Below are positions 56,189-64,000 of a stretch of 64,000 nt of DNA, piece by piece. Numbering within the stretch: position 1 is the first letter of the stretch; the number at the start of each line of letters is the position of its first letter. The stretch is from Gigantopelta aegis (taxonomy: Eukaryota > Mollusca > Gastropoda > Neomphalida > Peltospiridae), in contig NC_054713.1 of NCBI RefSeq assembly GCF_016097555.1, forward strand, positions 16,464,680 to 16,528,679, in the 5' to 3' direction. The notes under the pieces are model-generated. The model was not told the DNA's origin and searched no databases. It saw only the letters and a program-made list of their open reading frames with translations. A program made the translations under genes and the position numbers.

Positions 56189-57662
56189 CAGACCTTCGTT
56201 TTTGATGGGCGCGAGCGCTATCACGCTCGTCAACTCAATCTGACGAGTGCGAAATAACATGCCCCTAAATTGAACAAATCACGCTTGTGTTTTTTTTAAC
56301 TCTGCCATTTTAATTGTTTATTGAATCCAATCCACAACGCCACAAACCTAATTTCCATTCTGTTCACAATGAACTTCCTAGAATACTTTTTATAAATTGA
56401 AACACGATTGGTTGGTTATCTTTACACTGAGCCAATCAGCTAGGAGTTCACTTATTATTAAGATCTCGTCGGTTTTGTTTTGTTTAATTTCGTTCAATGC
56501 ACCAAAATTTATTTTACACTGTCGTCGTTTTCATCACGTACAGAAAAAAATTATAGGTGCGTTGTCCAATAATTCTATGATGTGTAAAATGTTTATACAT
56601 GTGATATCACAGTAAACGCATACATCAACAAAAAAAGAGAAGAATTTAGTCAAGTAAGTTTTGTTTTTGTTAATAGCATAGCGACGTACTCCAGACATTT
56701 CTACTTTCTGTTTCACGATACTGCCACGTGATTTAAAGCCAAGGACACTGACCTGGTAGAGTCAGATTTCTAGTATATGTAATCGGTTGATGGGTACCTG
56801 AAACAAACATACACTGATTTAATTTCAACTCAGTAATTTGAATTTACAGAGTGTAAAACATGTATATTTTTAAATTAAATTTACATTACGGTGGTTTTGT
56901 GTGGGTTTTTTTTTGTTTTGGGGGGTTTTTGGGGGGGAGGGTAGATGGGTTGCTGTGATTTGAGTTAGTAGTATAATAAATGACGTATTAACTACAGTAC
57001 ACCGATAATGAAAGTTAATCCTGTTTGTAAAAATATATATTTATAAAAATTGTAGTAAGATATATTTGGGTAGAAAACAATAGATGTTGACATTTTCTCT
57101 GTTATGACATTTTGGTTTTTTTAAATAGAGAATTTGCAGGTACATAACATGTATATTATGATATCATGATAAATGTGATAACCCTGTGCCATGTGGTTGT
57201 TACACTTTTACATTCAGTTCACTGGTTTGTGTCCATGGAGATTATGAGATGAAAACTAAAATTATTGTACTTGTTTTAAATAAAACAGAATAAGCACAAA
57301 CAAATCAGTTTCAATTCTTTATTCATAATACATAAGAAATCGATAAATGTTTCTAGTGTTTCTGTTTCTTGTGTAAGACTGCAATGGCCCATTCCTTCAT
57401 CTTTGAGAACAACCATCATATTACTTAAATTAGGATATTTATTTTGAAAACACAAAACATTCAATTTAGAAATCATTACTCCTCAAACTTAATCATTTCA
57501 TGGGTGCAATTCCTCTCGGTCTCTTGCCTCTAATTCTGATTATTTTGAGGGGTGCGATTTTTCCCTCCTCTGCATTTTGAGGAGTGTGATTTCCACCCCC
57601 TAGTAAGCATTTTGAGGAGTGCGATTTTTAGCACTCCTGGGTTTTTCAAAAACGAAGGTCTG
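56189..57662. mobile_element. 1.47-kb non-autonomous DNA transposon (CAGACCTTCGTTTTTGA ends)
   Basis: The left CAGACCTTCGTTTTTGA and right TCAAAAACGAAGGTCTG are perfect inverses. Both sides are flanked by ATATAC. Subterminal direct repeats near the right end (TTTTGAGGAGTGCGATTTTT, three variants, 57535-57640) and a GACGAGTGCGAAA motif near the left end. No transposase found. Confidence 0.85.
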
Positions 57663-57691
57663 ATATACATAGATATACATATATATTATTT

Positions 57692-57963
57692 TTGACACCA
57701 CTAGAGCACATTAATCATTGCCTTTTGGATGTCAACTATTTGGTAATTTAGAGAGGAAACCTGCTACACGTTTCCATTAGCAGCAAGGGATTTTTTATAT
57801 GCACCATCCCACAGCCAGGATAAAACATACAACAACCTTTAATATATCAGTCATGGTGCACTGGCTGGAACGAGAAATAGCCCAATGGGTCCACCGATGG
57901 GGATCGATCCCAAACCGACCGCACATCAAGCAAGCACTTTACTACTGGGCAATATCCCGCCCC
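57692..57963 (-). mobile_element. SINE family I, alpha tail, full length
   Basis: Minus strand: head GGGGCGGGATATTGCCCAGT, GGGATCGATCCCCATCGG, core and tail. Confidence 0.88.
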
Positions 57964-58318
57964 TAGCTGATGGATAGTTGTGTTGTTGAAATTTCTTCCC
58001 CTTTATCTTACTCTTAGGCTAGGTATATCATTGACTTCCAGTAATCACAGTGGAACAGAATAAGAATCCCAATGCCTGTTTGATTAGTGATGTTCTGTAA
58101 ATAATTACGTTTTGGAGGTGGATGCCGCATTACTTTGTGACAGCTGTTTCTGCTGCAGTTATTTCTCTATGCTCAGGCCTCAGAAAATTGCAAGAATGAT
58201 CGTTTAGTTCGCACATTTGCTTGCGTGAATCTAATTTTGCATAATTTATTTTTTGTTCGTACGTGAAATTTGGACCACCATTTACTTGAATATAATGAGT
58301 TGCACAAAAAGGACATGG

Positions 58319-58658
58319 CAGGGCTCGAAGTTTTTTCCGACGGCAATTTTTAAAAGAATTGCAATGGGTGAAACAGTCCACCGACGGCAATATTGAGCCT
58401 GCCTGTGGCAATTTTTAAAAATGTGACATTTGCAGTAAATAAACATGACTGAAAGGCTATCTTGTTGTATGTAGACATCTTTTAAATGTGCAAATGTTAA
58501 ATATTGGCAGATAATGTACACCTGGTGTATACATTTCACCATTGTTGAGGAGCTTTATCGACAGCATAAAAGTGCCATCGGTGATGCTCTCTACCTACGG
58601 CAATTTATATCTCAATGATGGCAATTGCTGTCAGTGCCGCCATTAAGTTCGAGCCCTG
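58319..58658. mobile_element. MITE with CAGGGCTCGAA termini
   Basis: The left CAGGGCTCGAAG mirrors the right TTCGAGCCCTG. The interior has repeated GACGGCAATTTTTAAAA-like motifs in both orientations. hAT-like ends, but no clear TSD. Confidence 0.75.
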
Positions 58659-58739
58659 AAATGGGTTACTAGGATTTATTTCTGCATAACCGATAAATGG
58701 GTCACGCAAACTTTCAATTCTTAGTATTTGGTATAAATG

Positions 58740-59351
58740 TATACTCAACAACAAAAGTTTAGCAAATATCTTTTATGACATTTAAGGTGTACAGGCTGGT
58801 AGGTGCTTGGTACGGATCCCAGTTGAGGCATGGGATTTTTAATCCAGATACCAACTCCAAACCCTGAGTGAGTGCTCCACAAGGCTCAATGGGTAGGTGT
58901 AATCCACTTGCACCGACCAGTGATCCATAACTGGTTCAACAAAGGCCATGGTTTGTGCTATCTTGCCTGTGGGAAGTGCAAATAAAAGATCCCTTGCTGA
59001 TAATCGGAAAGTGTAGCCCATGAAGTGCCGACAGCGGGTTTCCTTTCAAAATCTGTGTGGTCCTTAACCATATGTCTGACGCCATATAACCGTAAATAAA
59101 ATGTGTTGAGTGCATTGATAAATAAAACATTTCTTTCTTCTTCTTTTTTTATAACATTTAAATTTTCCATGGTTGAATAAACATAAAAGAAAACCAGGCC
59201 CTCCTGTTGTGTTAAGGCAAAGGTTGGTGAGTTTATGTTGTTTATAAATGGTAAACATTTCACAAGTGAATACTAATTAATAAAAATTGATTAATTCATA
59301 AATGTTATGCCATTTCTTTTAACATTAGCTAAACTTTTGTTGTTGAGTATA
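58740..59351. mobile_element. Tc1/mariner-type MITE with 28-bp inverted repeats, SINE-interrupted
   Basis: Left TATACTCAACAACAAAAGTT (then TAGC) and right GCTAAACTTTTGTTGTTGAG (then TATA). TA-flanked. Without the SINE it is about 250 bp. Confidence 0.88.
58786..59149 (+). mobile_element. SINE family II (head truncated), 12-bp TSD, inside the MITE
   Basis: TSD TATGACATTTAA / TATAACATTTAA at 58774-58785 and 59150-59161. Ends in the beta tail. Confidence 0.9.
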
Positions 59352-60034
59352 TATTTTCATCATCCCCCCCCCCCCCCCCCCGCCAACCATGAGAGAAATT
59401 GTGAACTATATTCTCATGCTTAATTTGTGAAAGGAAATAAATCTTCCAGGAAATTGGTAACGTTTCCATCTAGAGTTATTTCCCTTATATATGTTACACT
59501 GAAATAACATTATTCATGGAAGACTGACACCACAATGCCAACCTATGACGACTGGACTATACCCTATTTTTAGTTTTAGATTTAGTTTTAGTTTTGTTTT
59601 AGTCATTACTTATGTTAGTTGTTACGTTATGTTAGTTAAAGTTACATTAGTTAACTTTAGTTTTGTTTTGTTCAGTTGAGTTTTGTTGAGTTTTGTTTTG
59701 TTTTGTTTGTTTAGTTTAGGTTAGTTTAGTTTTTTTCTTTTCTTTTCATTTCTTTTCATTTTAAATTCTATTAACTTTTGCTATTTTCAAAATTATGCCA
59801 GTTTTCAACTCTTGATTAGCGATATTTCTTGTCTATTGAAAATTGATTAGCAACTACTGTTTATTTTTCAAAACCAAGTAGCGATCTCTGAAACTTATGT
59901 AGCAAATCGCGACATGATACTGAACAAAATGTTCCCTCTATCCCTGTAATGCTGTTATCTGAAATATGTTTTGCTGTAAGTGGATTTATTATTAAAAACA
60001 TTCAAATAATTACTATGCATTTTAATTTTAATAT

Positions 60035-60069
<35 letters not shown>

Positions 60070-60279
60070 GTCTGTCACAAAACGATAAACACAGTTTTAT
60101 AAAATGTTTTAAAAAAAAGGACTTCTGCTATTATATTACACAGTTCATGGCATTATGTTCTGATTTTCATACTCATTTTTTGAAATTCCATCCTTCAGTT
60201 ACTTTAATTATTTCAACTTAAGACCACCCATTGTGGGCATGATATGATTTACATAGAAAGCGTAAAAATAAAATACTCT
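59352..60279. other. Intron remainder; microsatellites, no gene
   Basis: C run at 59366-59381, GTTTAG/GTTTTG-rich tract at 59570-59740 and (CA)n at 60037-60067. Confidence 0.5.
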
Positions 60280-60379
60280 TTTGCAAAAAATTACTAAAAT
60301 GGATTTATCGGTTTTTGCATCTGAACTATTCATATGTTTCTGTGTTTTATTTGTTGTTTGTTTTGTTTTTCTTCTTCAG

Positions 60380-61732
60380 AATGTCAGCATTCTAATTTTC
60401 CCAGAAAACGGCTTGTATGGTCCTGGTTTCGCCAGAGAGGCACTGTGGCCATATTTGGAATTTGTCCCAGATCCGTTGAGCATCCAGTCCTGGAATCCAT
60501 GCGAAGAACCTGACCGCTATTCCAGGTCGGACGTACAACACAGACTGAGCTGTCTCGCCAACAGCACCTCACTCTTCCTCGTCGCCAACATCGGCTACGG
60601 CCAGCCTTGCAGCGGTAGCGACTGTCCTCTGGATGGCCACTTCCAGTACAGCACCAACGTCGTGTACAATTCAACGGGAGCATTCATCGCTCGATACCTG
60701 AAACAAAACCCGATGAAGGAGCATCAGTTTGATGCCCCGCAGGATGTGGATGTTGTTTCCTTCGAGACTCCGTTTGGTAAATTTGGCTTGATCACGAACT
60801 GGGATCTGCTGTTCCACGACCCAACGGTGAAGCTTGTGGAGGATTTGGACATTGGTAACCTCATCCTGCCATCCTCATGGGTGGACGTGGCCCCGTTTCT
60901 GATGGCTGTTGAGTACCACTCTGCCTTCGCCATGGGTCTAGGGGTGAATGTGCTGGCTGCCAATTTACACCTGTTGAACGACAGCATCCAGGGCAGTGGG
61001 ATCTACACCCCAGAAGGTCCTGCTGTCTATTACTACAACACCTCCGACACAAGCGGAAGGCTCTTGGTGTCGGAGGTGAAGAACATTTCGAAGCCCTTTA
61101 GATACAGTTCGGAAAAAATTAACATTCCTTTCTTTAATGTATCTCGAGAACTTACACCTGAGGGCCATAAGGGAAGCAACTCTACTCATTTTCAGTCCCT
61201 TGTTAACCACGATTTGTTCAATATTGTGAAGCTCACAGACAAAAATGCCACATTGAAAGTCTGTCAAAAGAAGTTGTGCTGCAAGATGGAGTACTCTATG
61301 AGTCCTGTAGAAAACGAAACATTTGTGTTTGGGGCTTTCGACGGGTTTCACACTTACGAAGGTCACTACTACACACAGATCTGTGCTCTGTTGAAATGTA
61401 AAAATATATCGTCGGCCTCTTGCAATTCGTCCGTTACCATCATCGACACAAATTTCACCAGTCTTCATATTAGAGGGACGTTCAAAACACAATATGTGTA
61501 CCCAGAACTGATGGTGGCCAATCAAGGAGTTGCCTCCCTTGCTCCTGGAAAGTTCCAATTCCGCGATCATTCGCTGGTGTTCTCAAATGCCTCGCTACAC
61601 CTGCTCTCTGCCTCCCTGTATTCCAGAGTGTACCCTAAAATCACAAACTCGGCCAGTGCTCCAGTTATAACCAGACTCTGTTTGCCGCCATTTGCAATTT
61701 TTATCATTTCCTTATTCAGAATAGTTTATTGA
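60380..61732 (+). CDS. VNN1-like: Vanin/biotinidase-like protein, exon 2 (predicted catalytic Cys replaced by Asn)
   Basis: 450 codons to TGA at 61730-61732. With exon 1 the protein is 515 residues, the usual vanin length. Vanins hydrolyse pantetheine to pantothenate and cysteamine; biotinidase frees biotin. Both use a nitrilase Glu-Lys-Cys triad. Seen here: Glu74 (FPENGLYG), Lys173 (ARYLKQN), then the landmark before LLFHDP reads ITNWD where family members have TCFD. The nucleophile position is therefore Asn205 (codon AAC, 60797-60799). The fold is otherwise well conserved (AVEYHSAFAMG, NVLAANLH, GSGIYTPEG), with a family-length C-terminal domain. A final hydrophobic stretch (PPFAIFIISLFRIVY) suggests a GPI-anchor signal. 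Likely extracellular or membrane-anchored and catalytically dead, or with a changed role. The frame is open over 1.35 kb, so it is not an obvious pseudogene. Confidence 0.9.
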   Translation, partial: NVSILIFPENGLYGPGFAREALWPYLEFVPDPLSIQSWNPCEEPDRYSRSDVQHRLSCLANSTSLFLVANIGYGQPCSGSDCPLDGHFQYSTNVVYNSTGAFIARYLKQNPMKEHQFDAPQDVDVVSFETPFGKFGLITNWDLLFHDPTVKLVEDLDIGNLILPSSWVDVAPFLMAVEYHSAFAMGLGVNVLAANLHLLNDSIQGSGIYTPEGPAVYYYNTSDTSGRLLVSEVKNISKPFRYSSEKINIPFFNVSRELTPEGHKGSNSTHFQSLVNHDLFNIVKLTDKNATLKVCQKKLCCKMEYSMSPVENETFVFGAFDGFHTYEGHYYTQICALLKCKNISSASCNSSVTIIDTNFTSLHIRGTFKTQYVYPELMVANQGVASLAPGKFQFRDHSLVFSNASLHLLSASLYSRVYPKITNSASAPVITRLCLPPFAIFIISLFRIVY

Positions 61733-62024
61733 AGGTTGGTTGAGAACAGTTAATTTAATACATGAATCCATTTGCATTTTTTCTGAAGCACACCTCCATT
61801 AATTAGCAGTACAGAGAGTAAAACAAGAAATAACGACAAATGTTTTAAAGAGACTATGTGGCAATTTTAATCAGTGGCCACCTGTGTTAAGCGGCTACTT
61901 TTATCTACTCCCTTGTGTGACCGCTTAAGACAGGTTTGGCTGTACTTACATTTAATAATTACAATATTCATTTTGTACACCTGAAGTGTTTCTGGTCATC
62001 TAGGTTTTTGTAATACCCCAAAAT
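61733..62024. other. Downstream of vanin-like gene; partial dispersed repeat
   Basis: No AATAAA seen in this stretch; the first one I note is at 62292-62297, inside the next element. 61940-62024 belongs to the repeat family of 39130-39475. Confidence 0.5.
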
Positions 62025-62804
62025 CAGGGGTTCTAGACTTGTTTAAATTCACTTGCCATGGAGCCATTGGATTTGAACATACATTGGCCATGGTGAAAAA
62101 TTCACGTGCCCAATTTTAACTGTTGATAATGATAGCAAAAAACCAGTAAATTAAAATAATTAACCTTTTAATGTACATTTTGCATACTGAGATCATGTTT
62201 AATCAATTTGTCAATTTACACAATAGATAGGCTCATTAGATTTGTTTATGATTTGCTCAGAGAAACATTGAAACAATTTTCATTAGTTTAGAATAAAGTT
62301 ACTAAAGTAACCACCTAGGTTATAAAAAATAATCCCTGTTGCATATTACAACAATGAACAGTATTAAAAACAAATTAATATTTTATTGCTTATGAATGAG
62401 TATATATATGTGTATTTATTTACTTATGAATGGGACACACACACACACACACACCCCACCTTCCCAGCAAAAAAACAAAACAAAAAAGCCCAAAAGAAAC
62501 AAGAACCTTTATTAGCATAAATGTATTACTGTTTAAGGCTTACAACCTCCCCCACTCGAGCACACACAAAATTAGTAATTTTTTAATGTAGGTACTTTAT
62601 TAAATTTATCTATTTCATGATATTGTGTACTTAATTTTTTTTTTTATTAAAAACATTTATTATGTGGTATTTTATAAATTAAATTAACAATTTTTTTTTT
62701 TTTTTACCACTTGCCATTGGGATCGCAAAAAGTAACTTTTACTGGCCCTATAATCCAAAAACCACTGACATGGGGCATCAGGCCACCGTATTCTAGAACC
62801 TCTG
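62025..62804. mobile_element. MITE-like element with CAGRGGTTCTAGA ends, 5-bp TSD
   Basis: Left CAGGGGTTCTAGA, right TCTAGAACCTCTG (inverted). AAAAT on both sides (62020-62024 and 62805-62809). The repeat copy at about 39250 is uninterrupted at the matching place. Interior AT-rich, no ORF. Confidence 0.75.
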
Positions 62805-62930
62805 AAAATGCATTTTTCATAATTCTAAAAACACATATTCCTCTGAGAAATAATGGTTATCGAGACCAGCTCTGGTTATTTTTAGATTGTCGTTTCCCAT
62901 TTAAACATCACAGACTTTAGCTTCTCTCAA

Positions 62931-63302
62931 CCGGCCTCGGTGGCATCGTGGTTAGGCCATCGGTCAACAGGCTGGTAGGTACTGGGTTCGGATCCCTGTC
63001 GAGGCATGGGATTTTTAATCCAGATACCGACTCCAAACCCAGAGTGAGTGCTCCACAAGGCTCAATGGGTAGGTGTAAACCACTTGCACCGACCAGTCAT
63101 CCATAACTGGTTGAACAAAGGCCATGGTTTGTGCTGTCCTGCCTGTGGGAAGCGCAAATAAAAGATCCCTTGCTGTTAATCAGAAAGAGTAGCCCATGAA
63201 GTGGCGACAGCGGGTTTCCCTTCAAAATCTGTGTGGTCCTTAATCATATGTCTGATGCCATATAACCGTAAATAAAATGTGTTGAGTGTAGCGTTAAATA
63301 AA
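62931..63302 (+). mobile_element. SINE family II, full length
   Basis: Head CGGCCTCGGTGGCATCGTGG and GGGTTCGGATCCC, spacer, core and beta tail ending AGCGTTAAATAAAAAG. Confidence 0.9.
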
Positions 63303-63352
63303 AAGAAAGAAATGTTTTATTTAACGACGCACTCAACACATTTTATTTACAG
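63303..63352 (-). mobile_element. SINE beta-tail fragment, head-on to the preceding SINE
   Basis: GAAAGAAATGTTTTATTTAA through ACACATTTTATTTACAGT: the tail of a minus-strand copy. Confidence 0.8.
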
Positions 63353-63411
63353 TTCATTTTCACAGACTAAAGCTAGGGTCTACACCTCTAAGATTTTGGG
63401 GGGGGTGGAGT

Positions 63412-63726
63412 TGCGGGACATAGCCCAGTGGTAAAAGTGTTCGCTTGATGTGTGGTTAGTTTGGGATCGATCCCCGTCATTGGACCCATTGAGCTATATC
63501 TCATTCCAACCAGTGCACCACGACTGGTATATCAAAGACTGTGGTATGTCTTATCCTGTCTGAGGGATGATGCATATAAAAGTTCCCTTGATACTAATGG
63601 AAAACTGTAGCGGATTTCCTCTCTTAAGCCTGTATGTCGAAATTACCAAATAATTGACATCCAATAGCCAATGATTAATAAATCAATGTGCTCTAGTGGT
63701 GTCGTTAAACAAAAACAAAATTTAAC
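63412..63726 (+). mobile_element. SINE family I, full length, alpha tail
   Basis: tRNA head GCGGGACATAGCCCAGTGG and GGGATCGATCCCC, core, and alpha tail to GTCGTTAAACAAAAACAAAA. Confidence 0.9.
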
Positions 63727-64000
63727 TTGGAAGATCTGTGAGAATTACAGTTCGTTTTTTCTTTCTTTAGGTGTTAAGTATATTTTTAGATGAAATTGTT
63801 CAAATGTATTGTATTGTGGATCAAAACTACACAATTTTTTATATATATTTTTGGATAAAATTATTGAAATTGTGTGTTACATTTTGTCAATAAAGTAAAA
63901 AAAAATATATGAGTGACAAAATGGTTGGAGTTTTTAATTTTCAAAACCATATCTGATCACATCAGAGTCAAAAGGATGTTTTGTCAATGTCATGACTGAT
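63727..64000. other. No gene seen at window end
   Basis: AT-rich sequence without supported features. Confidence 0.5.

Larger units (their letters stand above)
52382..60379 (+). other. Vanin-like gene intron (8 kb), transposon-filled
   Basis: Bounded by a GTACAT donor and a TTTTTCTTCTTCAG acceptor. It contains SINEs, three or more DNA-transposon relics and microsatellites. I see no nested host gene. Confidence 0.75.

Noticed and set aside
58130-58542. Cys-rich minus-strand frames near 58.1-58.5 kb
   Set aside because: They overlap the end of a MITE with GACGGCAATTTT repeats, with no domain match or splice support.
60281-60379. N-terminal membrane segment of the vanin-like protein starting at 60281
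   Set aside because: The hydrophobic peptide is the translated polypyrimidine tract of the intron. A proper signal-peptide exon lies at 52187.
60965-61570. 201-codon minus-strand frame over vanin exon 2
   Set aside because: Shadow of the well-supported plus-strand coding exon.

Overview
This is animal nuclear DNA, most likely from a mollusc and probably a gastropod. It has intron-split genes with GT/AG junctions, long AT/CA/GA/CT microsatellites, TTAGGG repeats, eukaryotic tRNA-Leu genes with internal promoters, and dense nested eukaryotic transposons. The abundant modular tRNA-derived SINEs, with tails ending in a GTCGTTAAA motif, are of a kind I associate with molluscan genomes. The assignment rests on recognition by eye, not on a search.

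Layout. 0-4.1 kb and 12-15.9 kb are two copies of one segmental duplication, each carrying a 56-bp satellite. The first copy also holds a MITE, a decayed Tc1-like transposon and a pogo-like MITE. A 2.9-kb hAT transposon with a perfect 8-bp target-site duplication (TSD) abuts the second copy. From 4.1 to 28.7 kb lies a cluster of about eight tRNA-Leu loci (anticodons UAG and AAG) in repeated units.

Three of the tRNA-Leu loci are interrupted at the same base by L1/Tx1-like LINEs lying in the tRNA sense direction. Two insertions (6.8-8.5 and 16.1-17.65 kb) are copies of an ORF1-only family with no ORF2. The third (18.6-25.45 kb) is a full-length but decayed element with ORF1, endonuclease and reverse transcriptase. 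It is itself split by a 1256-bp solo LTR. This apparent tRNA-Leu-targeted LINE, with a non-autonomous ORF1-only partner, is the most interesting system in the window.

29-34 kb holds fragments of other LINEs, SINEs and a MITE that has grown an internal minisatellite. 35.1-38.9 kb holds a minus-strand carboxylesterase-type gene, of which two coding exons are visible and the catalytic Ser-Glu-His triad is complete. 39-52 kb is mostly repeats. It includes a Merlin/ISXO2-like transposase pseudogene hit twice by SINEs, a triple-nested insertion at 45.2-46.3 kb, and one weak candidate exon.

52.1-61.7 kb is a two-exon vanin/biotinidase-like (pantetheinase family) gene of 515 residues with an 8-kb repeat-filled intron. 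Its predicted catalytic cysteine is replaced by asparagine, so it may be a pseudoenzyme. The last 2 kb is again transposon and SINE sequence.

Only the two host protein genes and a few intact tRNA-Leu genes look like functional host genes. Nearly everything else is mobile or tandemly repeated DNA.
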